Shown here piece by piece: positions 15,089-22,136 of a stretch of DNA of 26,423 nucleotides. The stretch lies in IMG/VR virus record IMGVR_UViG_3300042291_000997, positions 1 to 26,423 of that record; one strand, written 5' to 3'. The position numbers were made by a program, and so were the translations under genes. The notes below the pieces were generated by a model. The model was not told the DNA's origin, made no database searches, and was given only the letters and a program-made list of their open reading frames with translations. This DNA comes from a virus. Every line of letters starts with the position of its first letter. Position 1 is the stretch's first letter.

Positions 15089-16702
15089 ATGGACATCAAA
15101 CAATTATTAGAATCATCTAATCAATTCAAGTCTATTCAAGACGACGCACAGCGTTTAACGTCTAAATGGACCAAATCAGGCTTATTAGAAGGCCTATCTA
15201 ACATCACAGATCGTAACACAATGGCGATGTTGTTAGAAAACCAAGCAAAACAATTAGTAGTAGAAACTTCACAAACAGGTGGACAAGCTGGTGGTGCAGG
15301 TGCATATTCAGGCGAGAGCTGGAATGGTGTAGCTTTACCATTAGTACGTAGAGTATTTGGTGAAATTGCAGCGAAAGAATTCGTTTCAGTTCAACCAATG
15401 AATTTACCTTCAGGTTTAGTATTTTACTTAGACTTCAAATACGGAACAGGTGTTAGACCGTTCTCATCTGGAGATTCTTTGTATGGTGCTAGTACAACCA
15501 ACAACGTAACTGATATCACTTCTCAATCACTTTATGGTGCTGGAAGATTCGGTTACTCAATGAACCAATTCTCAGCATCTATCGGTGCAGTTACTGCTTC
15601 AGCAACTACTTGGGCAGATTTCAACAACGATGCTGATTACTCTTCATCATTCAACCAATACAAGAAAATTTTAGTAGGTATTCCTGCAACTGCAGATACC
15701 AATGCTGTTAGATCATTTGTATTTACATCTGGTTCAATCGTTGCTTCTGATATTTTACAAGCGTTTACTACACTTGATGCAACTAACACAACTGCTTCAT
15801 TCTTCGTAACTGCTTCTAAAGTAACTAACGTTACTGGTAGTGTAGCAGGAACAGTTCAATTGTTCTTCAGTGTAGCTCCAGCTACTACTTCACGTGGTGA
15901 CTTCGAAGATGCTTCAGGCGCAGGTTATCCTAACGCTCAAAGTTCTACTGCAATCGCTATTCCAGAAATTAACGTTCAGTTAAAATCTGAAGCAATTGTT
16001 GCTAAAACTCGTAAGTTAAAAGCACAATGGACTCCTGAATTCGCTCAAGACTTAAACGCTTACCATAGTGTTGATGCTGAGGCTGAATTAACAGGTATCT
16101 TGTCACAGTACATTTCAATGGAAATTGATCTTGAATTGTTAGACATGTTGATCGAAAACGCTTACACAGTTGATTACTGGTCAGCAGTAAACAACCAAGC
16201 TACAGGCGCTTCAGGTGTTGTAAATAGTAACTTAGGTTTCTACAATACTCAAGGCGGTTGGTTCCAAACATTAGGTACAAAATTACAAAAAGTATCTAAC
16301 AAAATTCACCAATTAACAATGCGTGGTGGTGCTAACTTCTTAGTTACATCTCCTACAGTTGCTACTATCTTAGAATCAATCCCAGGATTCGCTTCAGATG
16401 GTGATGGTGAGAAAATGGAATACAATTTCGGTATCCAAAAAGTAGGTTCATTAAACAGCCGTTACAAGGTTTACAAAAACCCTTACATGACTGAGAACGT
16501 TATCTTAATGGGTTACAAAGGTGCTCAATTCTTGGAGTGTGGTGCAGTATTTGCTCCATATGTTCCTTTAATCATGACTCCATTGTTATACGATCCAGCT
16601 ACCTTCACTCCACGTAAAGGTTTAATGACTCGTTACGCTAAGAAAATGATTCGTCCAGACTACTACGGAAAATTATATATTAGTGGTTTAAACACTATCT
16701 AA
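15089..16702 (+). CDS. gp23: Major capsid protein (gp23-like)
   Basis: The main shell protein, 537 residues (T4 gp23 has 521). Segments that match gp23: LVRRVFGEIAAKEFVSVQPMN (about 85-105), KTRKLKAQWTPEFAQDLNAYH with DAEAELTGILSQ and EIDLELLDMLI in the middle, and GGANFLVTSPTVATIL toward the end. An N-terminal pro-region ends at a likely protease site after E59 (QLVVE/T), near the T4 site after residue 65, and is followed by a Gly/Ser/Ala-rich stretch. Residues 165-285 hold a Ser/Thr-rich insertion typical of an outward-facing domain. The leader is A-rich without Shine-Dalgarno. Downstream are a small hairpin and a strong terminator. Confidence 0.96.
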   Translation: MDIKQLLESSNQFKSIQDDAQRLTSKWTKSGLLEGLSNITDRNTMAMLLENQAKQLVVETSQTGGQAGGAGAYSGESWNGVALPLVRRVFGEIAAKEFVSVQPMNLPSGLVFYLDFKYGTGVRPFSSGDSLYGASTTNNVTDITSQSLYGAGRFGYSMNQFSASIGAVTASATTWADFNNDADYSSSFNQYKKILVGIPATADTNAVRSFVFTSGSIVASDILQAFTTLDATNTTASFFVTASKVTNVTGSVAGTVQLFFSVAPATTSRGDFEDASGAGYPNAQSSTAIAIPEINVQLKSEAIVAKTRKLKAQWTPEFAQDLNAYHSVDAEAELTGILSQYISMEIDLELLDMLIENAYTVDYWSAVNNQATGASGVVNSNLGFYNTQGGWFQTLGTKLQKVSNKIHQLTMRGGANFLVTSPTVATILESIPGFASDGDGEKMEYNFGIQKVGSLNSRYKVYKNPYMTENVILMGYKGAQFLECGAVFAPYVPLIMTPLLYDPATFTPRKGLMTRYAKKMIRPDYYGKLYISGLNTI

Positions 16703-16717
16703 TATAGATTGTAATAC

Positions 16718-16735
16718 TTAACCCCGTAAGGTTAA
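16718..16735 (+). other. Small hairpin after capsid gene
   Basis: TTAACC (16718-16723) and GGTTAA (16730-16735) flank a 6-base loop just upstream of the strong terminator. With no T run, it may protect the transcript's 3' end. Confidence 0.4.
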
Positions 16736-16743
16736 AGAAAATT

Positions 16744-16773
16744 GACCGGACTTTACAGTCCGGTCTTTTTTTT
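16744..16773 (+). terminator. Strong rho-independent terminator after capsid gene
   Basis: GACCGGACT (16744-16752) pairs perfectly with AGTCCGGTC (16757-16765) around TTAC, followed by eight T (16766-16773). It closes the scaffold-capsid unit. Confidence 0.95.
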
Positions 16774-16775
16774 GT

Positions 16776-16784
16776 ATATTTATA
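16776..16784 (+). promoter_or_regulatory. ATATTTATA late-promoter-like box for HNH gene
   Basis: Copy 8, two bases after the T run of the terminator and ending five bases before the HNH ATG at 16790. Confidence 0.7.
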
Positions 16785-16789
16785 CACGT

Positions 16790-17353
16790 ATGAAAACATG
16801 TAAAAAGTGCAATATAGAAAAATCGTTTATTGAATATTGTAAACGTAAAGGAGAAAAAGACGGACTACATCGCTATTGTAAAGAATGTATGAAACCCATT
16901 CATAAAAAAGAATACAATAAAGATAAAAAAAGACATAATGCTCGTACTAACAAATGGTCTCAAGAAAATAAAGATTATCACAAATCTTTAATGAAATCTC
17001 ATTACCACAACAATAAAGACTACTATCGCGAATGGAATCAAAATAAAATGGATACCGATCCTCTATTTCGTCTTCGCCATGCTATTAATGCTCTTATTAA
17101 TCATCACCTTAAAGAAGGTAAATTACAAAGTAGCATTGCTTACTTAGGATGTACAGTACAAGAGTATAAAAAATATCTTGAACCAATGTTTACCTTAGAA
17201 ATGAATTGGGATAATTATGGAAAATATTGGGAAATAGATCATATATTTCCATTATCTAAAGGTGGCGCTTTTCATTATACTAATACTCAACCACTTACCA
17301 TAAATGAAAATAGAATAAAATCCAATAATTTAGATTATAATAATCAAAAATAA
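16790..17353 (+). CDS. Free-standing HNH endonuclease
   Basis: A 187-residue nuclease of homing type. The N-terminus has a zinc-finger-like pair of CxxC motifs (C4/C7 and C30/C33). The middle is Lys/Asn/Tyr-rich and probably binds DNA. The HNH site is at the C-terminus: WEIDHIFPLSKGG with D150/H151, N165 in TNTQPL, and N174 to K177 in NENRIKS. I choose ATG 16790; a TTG at 16742 would read through the terminator hairpin and promoter-like box. The gene is bounded by terminators at 16744-16773 and 17358-17384, forming a self-contained cassette between capsid and phoH. No intron or split gene is seen. The likely target is a nearby site in phages lacking the cassette, by inference. Confidence 0.88.
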   Translation: MKTCKKCNIEKSFIEYCKRKGEKDGLHRYCKECMKPIHKKEYNKDKKRHNARTNKWSQENKDYHKSLMKSHYHNNKDYYREWNQNKMDTDPLFRLRHAINALINHHLKEGKLQSSIAYLGCTVQEYKKYLEPMFTLEMNWDNYGKYWEIDHIFPLSKGGAFHYTNTQPLTINENRIKSNNLDYNNQK

Positions 17354-17357
17354 CAAG

Positions 17358-17384
17358 AAGCCCGGGCATTGCTCGGGCTTTTTT
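17358..17384 (+). terminator. Rho-independent terminator after HNH gene
   Basis: AAGCCCGGGC (17358-17367) pairs with GCTCGGGCTT (17371-17380), with one wobble pair and a 3-base loop, followed by a T tract to 17384. Confidence 0.92.
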
Positions 17385-17387
17385 GTT

Positions 17388-17396
17388 ATATTTATA
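17388..17396 (+). promoter_or_regulatory. ATATTTATA late-promoter-like box for phoH
   Basis: Copy 9, three bases after the HNH terminator's T tract and 18 bases before the phoH ATG at 17415. Confidence 0.7.
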
Positions 17397-17414
17397 TTAA
17401 ACAAATGTTACAAT

Positions 17415-18104
17415 ATGAGTAGTCACCCACACACAGCTGACGTTTACAAAGAGAAACGCACGCGTAAAAATCCAATTAAATTTCAAATATCATTAAACGA
17501 AGAGCAAAAAGATGCTAAGCAAGCTATTTTAGATAATAAAATAACAGTATTGCGTGGTGCAGCTGGTTCTGGTAAGTCAATGGTTGCTGCTCAAATAGCG
17601 CTAGATTTATTGTTTAGAAGCGAAGTAGAAAAGATTATCTTAACTCGCCCCGCAGTTACGTCAGGCGAAGAGATCGGTTTTTTACCCGGTGATAAAGACG
17701 CTAAACTCGCACCTTATACAGCCGCTATATATGATAACATGTATAGATTGTATAATAAAGATAAAATCGATAGAGAAATTACTGAAGGCCGTATTGAAGT
17801 AATACCAGTAGCGTTTATGCGTGGTAGAAACTTAACTAATTGCTGTATAGTAGTTGATGAAGGTCAAAATATTACTCATTCACAAATGGAATTAATTTTG
17901 GGTAGAATATGTACTGGATCTAAAATGATTATCTGTGGTGATACAGCACAAATCGACTTAAAAGATAAGAAATTATCTGGATTTGATTTTATCTGTAAAC
18001 ACATGAAAGACGTTGATGGGTTTGGTGTATTTGTATTAAAAACCAACCATAGAGACCCAATTGTCGAAGATGTGTTAAAAGTATACAATGACTATAGAAA
18101 CTAG
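17415..18104 (+). CDS. phoH: PhoH-like ATPase
   Basis: A 229-residue P-loop ATPase of the PhoH family, related to superfamily 1 helicases and linked in bacteria to RNA metabolism; the role in phages is unsettled. Walker A is at G48-S55 (GAAGSGKS). Next are ILTRPAVTSGEEIGFLPGD, a family hallmark, then FMRGRNLTNCCIVVDEGQN (Walker B VVDE), ICTGSKMIICGDTAQID (motif III-like) and TNHRDPIV near the end. The length is typical of the short phage form, a single ATPase domain without a PIN domain. ATG 17405 is excluded because its frame stops within six codons. It sits between the head and neck modules. Confidence 0.95.
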   Translation: MSSHPHTADVYKEKRTRKNPIKFQISLNEEQKDAKQAILDNKITVLRGAAGSGKSMVAAQIALDLLFRSEVEKIILTRPAVTSGEEIGFLPGDKDAKLAPYTAAIYDNMYRLYNKDKIDREITEGRIEVIPVAFMRGRNLTNCCIVVDEGQNITHSQMELILGRICTGSKMIICGDTAQIDLKDKKLSGFDFICKHMKDVDGFGVFVLKTNHRDPIVEDVLKVYNDYRN

Positions 18105-18113
18105 ATATTTATA
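18105..18113 (+). promoter_or_regulatory. ATATTTATA late-promoter-like box for neck genes
   Basis: Copy 10, directly after the phoH stop and ending 19 bases before the ATG at 18133; no terminator lies between. Confidence 0.6.
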
Positions 18114-18132
18114 CACGACTAATTAGTATAAT

Positions 18133-19275
18133 ATGAGTAATATTCCTATATGGACAGGCACATCAACATTTACCACTGGCTCTACGCCATTTGGTTTTTA
18201 CGATGCAGATGCCTCGTTTGCTGGTGAAGCAGACAAGGTAGCGAAATGGTGTGCTCAAAGATTAGGTTATCCGTTAATTAACATTGAATTACAAGCATTA
18301 AACTTCTACACAGCATTCGAAGAAGCTGTTACCATTTATGGTAATGAAGTTTATCAATATAAGATTCGTGAGAATTATTTCTCAATGGAAGGTAACCTTA
18401 CTGGTTCATCTTTTAATAATCAATTAGTTACTCCAAATCTAGGAAGCACAATCCGTATTTCACAAACATATGCTTCTGAAGCAGGTGTTGGTGGTGATAT
18501 TACATACTACACTGGCTCATTTATGATGTCTGCTAGTGTACAGGATTACAATTTAAAAGCTATACTATCAGGATCAGGAGTAACAGGATCAGTAGAAATT
18601 AAGCGTGTATTCTATCAAGAACCACCAGCAATTGTTCGTTATTTTGACCCATATGCTGGTACAGGTACTGGTATTCAGTCATTATTAGAGACATTTGGAT
18701 TTGGGCAATTTTCACCTGGTATTAACTTCTTGTTAATGCCTATATTCTTTGACGTATTAAAAATCCAAGCAATTGAATTAAACGACCAGATTAGAAAATC
18801 AGCATATTCATTTGATTTAGTAAATAACCAATTAAGAGTATTCCCTATCCCTACTCGTGATTCATTAATGTTCTTCCATTACATATTAGAGGATGAAAGA
18901 GCAGATGTTACACCAGACAGTAGAGCTAATTTAATTACTAACGTATCTAATGTACCATACGCTAACCCTACATTTTCTCAGATTAATTCTGTAGGTAAAA
19001 TGTGGATATACCAATATTCTTTAGCATTATCTAAAGAAATGTTAGGATATGTTAGAGGAAAATATGCTACTGTTCCTATTCCGGGAGCTGAAATAGCATT
19101 AAATCAATCAGATTTATTAACTGACGCTAGAGATGAAAAATCTAAATTGCTAGAGCAATTAAGAGCGACTTTAGATATAGCATCTCGTAAAACACAATTA
19201 GAAAATCAAGCTTTAGAATCAGAAGCAATACAGAAAACATTAAATAACTCACCATTATCAATTTACATATTTTAA
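18133..19275 (+). CDS. gp13: Neck protein (gp13-like)
   Basis: A head-completion protein expected to sit on the portal and form the neck with gp14. It has 380 residues (T4 gp13 has 309). Position after the head block and before gp14/gp15-like genes, together with the segment LGYPLINIELQALNFYTAFEE and EVYQYKIREN (about 48-80), supports the call. The region 90-150 is Gly/Ser/Thr-rich, and the C-terminal 60 residues form a coiled coil (DEKSKLLEQLRATLDIASR). I know this N-terminal motif from neck proteins of marine T4-like phages; I have not verified it by search. Confidence 0.7.
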   Translation: MSNIPIWTGTSTFTTGSTPFGFYDADASFAGEADKVAKWCAQRLGYPLINIELQALNFYTAFEEAVTIYGNEVYQYKIRENYFSMEGNLTGSSFNNQLVTPNLGSTIRISQTYASEAGVGGDITYYTGSFMMSASVQDYNLKAILSGSGVTGSVEIKRVFYQEPPAIVRYFDPYAGTGTGIQSLLETFGFGQFSPGINFLLMPIFFDVLKIQAIELNDQIRKSAYSFDLVNNQLRVFPIPTRDSLMFFHYILEDERADVTPDSRANLITNVSNVPYANPTFSQINSVGKMWIYQYSLALSKEMLGYVRGKYATVPIPGAEIALNQSDLLTDARDEKSKLLEQLRATLDIASRKTQLENQALESEAIQKTLNNSPLSIYIF

Positions 19276-19276
19276 C

Positions 19277-19615
19277 ATGACTAGTTTAATTAGTTTATTA
19301 TTAGAAGCGCTTAGTATTTTTGAGGTAGAAGTACTGATAAAGACTGAAAAGGATTCTAACAAAGTAGATATATACAATGAAATTAGAGGTATAAAGGGTG
19401 TTGTTGTTGTTAAAGTAGAGCAAAACACATACCTAAATACACTAATTACAGACAAAACTGAATACACATTATTACATATGAAGTATTTAGTTAAAACTGA
19501 TCCTATAGAAGATATTAAAGCTATAAGAAGTATAGCATTATCATCAGGAAAAATACCAGGCTTATTGAAATTTGAGCCTAGATTAAAAACATTGGAAAAG
19601 AAAACAGTACTATAG
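19277..19615 (+). CDS. Small conserved-looking protein between neck genes (112 aa)
   Basis: A 112-residue protein, probably alpha/beta. The pattern FEVEVLIKTEK, then an IRGIKGVVVVKVEQ strand and HMKYLVK, reads like a ferredoxin-type fold; the C-terminus has IPGLLKFEPRLKTLEK. No catalytic motif is evident. It follows the gp13-like gene by one base, and its TAG overlaps the GTG start of the gp14-like gene (TAGTG). A structural or assembly function in the neck is suggested by this coupling only. Confidence 0.65.
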   Translation: MTSLISLLLEALSIFEVEVLIKTEKDSNKVDIYNEIRGIKGVVVVKVEQNTYLNTLITDKTEYTLLHMKYLVKTDPIEDIKAIRSIALSSGKIPGLLKFEPRLKTLEKKTVL

Positions 19616-20151
19616 TGAGTTTATACGGTGGAAATAGGGATATTAGTTTATTTAGACATCTAAATAGAGAACTACTCAATAATATAATAGAACAGAAAGT
19701 GGGATATTATAAAATTGTATTAGATAGAACTAACTCTAACATGTATGGTGAAGCATTAAAGAAAACATACTACGACCCAGTATTAATAAACTGTTTAATT
19801 GAAAGAGGTGACACTGAACCATTAACCAACGATTTTGGTATGGATATTACTCGTAATATAAAATGTCGTTTCCTACGTGATGACTTAGCAGGCATTGACT
19901 TAAGCACTGAACTAAGTCCCGATGGAAGTGGATTTAATTACAATATATATCCCGAAGTTGGAGATGTCGTGATGTGGAATAATGATTACTATGAAGTAAA
20001 CAATGTAAATGAAAACCAATTAGTAGCAGGTAAAGACCCTAGCTACTCATATGCCTCATCTACAGATGACTTCGGTAACTCATTATCCATCATCGTTGAA
20101 TGTTTCTACATAAGACCAGACAAATTAGGTATTACTCAAAATCGCTTATAA
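19615..20151 (+). CDS. gp14: Neck protein (gp14-like)
   Basis: A 178-residue protein (T4 gp14 has 256) in the position of the second neck protein, which attaches to gp13 and the tail. It has the layout expected of this family: an N-terminal helix with the YYKIVLDRTNSNMYGEA segment, a central block with FGMDITRNIKCRFLRDDL, and the beta hairpin YPEVGDVVMWNNDYYEVNNV. T4 gp14 has a comparable 'EGDLIYFPMDNSLFEINWV' segment. The start is GTG (19615), overlapping the previous stop; it is the only non-ATG start I accept in the window. Confidence 0.65.
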   Translation: MSLYGGNRDISLFRHLNRELLNNIIEQKVGYYKIVLDRTNSNMYGEALKKTYYDPVLINCLIERGDTEPLTNDFGMDITRNIKCRFLRDDLAGIDLSTELSPDGSGFNYNIYPEVGDVVMWNNDYYEVNNVNENQLVAGKDPSYSYASSTDDFGNSLSIIVECFYIRPDKLGITQNRL

Positions 20152-20159
20152 TATTTATA
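20151..20159 (+). promoter_or_regulatory. ATATTTATA late-promoter-like box, 3 bases before ATG
   Basis: Copy 11, starting at the last base of the gp14-like stop codon. ATATTTATATAC runs into the ATG at 20163. Confidence 0.65.
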
Positions 20160-20162
20160 TAC

Positions 20163-20543
20163 ATGATTAAATTAATAGACATATTAAACGAAGATAAGAA
20201 ATATCCATTATACGATAAGGAAGGTAAATTGACTGGATTCGCTAAACCACAAGATGAAGACCCAGAATCACCTGAATTTGAAAAAGGATATAAAAGTATC
20301 AAAACATACACTGAACCTGATACAGGAGCTTCAGTAACTGAATATGAACGTCTTCCTAAATTTGACGATATTAGAAGAAAAGTAGTAGGATTTAGAAGAG
20401 AATTTCAACCATTCAAGTATTCATCTAATGCTGATGTAGCTAAAGTAGCTAAAGATTTAAATACAAAATTAACTCAAGCAGCACAATTAGTATTTGCATT
20501 ATCTAGAATGATTGAATTACAGCAAAAAACGAATGAAAAATAA
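20163..20543 (+). CDS. Small protein with LNE leader (126 aa)
   Basis: A 126-residue protein of unknown function. ATG 20100 is possible in frame but would overlap the gp14-like gene by 52 bases and read across the promoter-like box, so I choose 20163. The N-terminus IKLIDILNEDK has an (L/I)xE ending after a short hydrophobic helix, close to the length of the T4 capsid-targeting peptide. The middle is Pro/Glu/Asp-rich and the last 55 residues form an amphipathic helix (DLNTKLTQAAQLVFALSRM). The stop overlaps the next ATG (TAATG). Confidence 0.6.
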   Translation: MIKLIDILNEDKKYPLYDKEGKLTGFAKPQDEDPESPEFEKGYKSIKTYTEPDTGASVTEYERLPKFDDIRRKVVGFRREFQPFKYSSNADVAKVAKDLNTKLTQAAQLVFALSRMIELQQKTNEK

Positions 20544-21856
20544 TGGCTCGTTCTTTAAAACCAATACCTCAAAACATAGTAGATCTAGAGCAATCACAGA
20601 TTACTCCTTACTTAGCCGCTGCAGGAAAACCTGTTAGTGAAACTTCATTCTCTAAGAATAGAGGTAAGGATTTATCTTTTAAAGGTGATAAAGTAAAAGA
20701 TATTAGTGTTGGTTTAGAAGATTTAGATTACGCCGTATCATATTATTTTAATAATGTAATTAAACCTAACGTTGTACAAAATGGACAACGAATAGCAGTA
20801 CCAGTAATTTATGGTTCTCCTGAACGTTGGAAATCAGTTCAAGCAGATGGTTTTTACCGTGATGATAGTGGACGATTAATGGTTCCACTTATTATGTTTA
20901 AGCGTGAAAGTGTAGAAAAGAACAGATCACTAGGAAATAAATTAGATGGAAATACTGCTCATCTATATCAAGTAGTAGGAGCTAAATACAATACTAGAAA
21001 TGTGTATGATAAGTTTTCTCTAGTAACAAACAGAATACCATCAGAACAATATTATATAAGTGCAGTACCAGATTATGTTACTATAACTTATAGTTGTATT
21101 ATATTTACAGACTACGTTGAACAAAATAATAAATTAGTAGAGGCAATTGAATTTGCTTCTGATGCATATTGGGGTGATCCTCAAAGATGGAAATTTAAGG
21201 CTAGAATTGATTCATTTGCTACAACTACATTACTTGAAGAAGGTACTGATAGAGCTGCTAAATCAACATTCAATATTACTTTAAATGGATACATAATTCC
21301 AGACACCATCAATAAAGATCTAGCTACTGCTAGTAATAAATTCTATACTACATCACAAATTGTATTTGGATTAGAAACTATAGATACAGATGGCGTAGTA
21401 ACTAATGTTGATGAATTAAGATTTGCAAACAAACCAGCTGCAGGAAACTCAGGTGGAGCTACATCATTCATTGGAGGTGGAATTAATGTGACTAACATAT
21501 ACAACCAAGCAGATCCAATAGTTACAAATTACTTATCATTGAATACTGTAATTAGTGGAAGTAACTTAACTGGATCATATACAACGACATATCCAAGTGG
21601 ATTAATAAATGGAACATCAACAATAACAATATTAAATTATAATACATCATCAATACCAACAGGTATTACTGATCCAGGTATAATGAAATTTAACTTCTAT
21701 GTTAATGGTTTATATTTAGAACCACAAGCAATTGTGTCAGTAGTTAATAGTGGATATAATGTAGTAGTAACTGTAAATAATGAGGCTGCTAATTTTATAC
21801 AACCATTAGATTCAGGTGATGAGGTAATAGGAAATGGTAAATTTGTTGCAATATAA
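20543..21856 (+). CDS. gp15: Tail-completion / sheath-stabilising protein (gp15-like)
   Basis: Caps the tail and joins it to the neck in T4. Two blocks resemble T4 gp15: NGQRIAVPVIYGSPERW (about 80-97), like its 'FIRVPITYASKE' segment, and PDYVTITYSCIIFTDYVEQNNKLVEAI followed by FKARIDSFAT and STFNITLNGYIIPD, like its 'YELSIFTRYED ... FEVNGWMYPP' segments. Gene order 13-14-15 supports this. It has 437 residues, far longer than T4 gp15 (272). The additional C-terminal 150 residues are Gly/Ser/Thr-rich, then beta-rich (FYVNGLYLEPQAIVSVVN), like an adhesin-type domain. The stop overlaps the next ATG. Confidence 0.7.
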   Translation: MARSLKPIPQNIVDLEQSQITPYLAAAGKPVSETSFSKNRGKDLSFKGDKVKDISVGLEDLDYAVSYYFNNVIKPNVVQNGQRIAVPVIYGSPERWKSVQADGFYRDDSGRLMVPLIMFKRESVEKNRSLGNKLDGNTAHLYQVVGAKYNTRNVYDKFSLVTNRIPSEQYYISAVPDYVTITYSCIIFTDYVEQNNKLVEAIEFASDAYWGDPQRWKFKARIDSFATTTLLEEGTDRAAKSTFNITLNGYIIPDTINKDLATASNKFYTTSQIVFGLETIDTDGVVTNVDELRFANKPAAGNSGGATSFIGGGINVTNIYNQADPIVTNYLSLNTVISGSNLTGSYTTTYPSGLINGTSTITILNYNTSSIPTGITDPGIMKFNFYVNGLYLEPQAIVSVVNSGYNVVVTVNNEAANFIQPLDSGDEVIGNGKFVAI

Positions 21857-22110
21857 TGGCAAGAATAAGATTTAAAAATATAAATCCGTCAGGATCATTT
21901 GAAATTAATGGAGCAATGACCGTAACTGGTAATACTACATTAAAACAAAATGACATTTCAGGTTCTGCGCTTATAGTATCGGGGGCAATGAATATAGTGC
22001 AAGCTATGATCGGTGCTGAGGTAGAAAAAGCAAAACTAACAATACAAAACCTAGGTACATTAGGTGATACAGGATCACTCAGTGTTATAGACTTAGGCGG
22101 GTTTTTTTAA
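21856..22110 (+). CDS. Small fibre-associated structural protein (84 aa)
   Basis: An 84-residue protein whose composition resembles the fibre proteins: INPSGSFEINGAMTVTGNTTL and SGSALIVSGAMNIVQ, with repeated GS/SG turns suiting a beta-rich trimeric shaft. It is probably a short fibre component or chaperone-like adaptor; function is not established. ATG overlaps the previous stop (TAATG), so it is coupled to the gp15-like gene. Confidence 0.55.
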   Translation: MARIRFKNINPSGSFEINGAMTVTGNTTLKQNDISGSALIVSGAMNIVQAMIGAEVEKAKLTIQNLGTLGDTGSLSVIDLGGFF

Positions 22111-22118
22111 TATTTATT
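22110..22118 (+). promoter_or_regulatory. ATATTTATT late-promoter-like box for fibre gene
   Basis: Copy 12, at the end of the 84-residue gene and ending 18 bases before the ATG at 22137. Confidence 0.6.
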
Positions 22119-22136
22119 ACAAACGTATATTAGAAC

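Noticed and set aside
16742-16789. Upstream TTG start for the HNH gene
   Set aside because: The extension would be encoded by the terminator hairpin, its T run and the promoter-like box.
20100-20162. Upstream ATG for the 126-residue protein
   Set aside because: It overlaps the gp14-like gene and crosses the box that ends 3 bases before ATG 20163.
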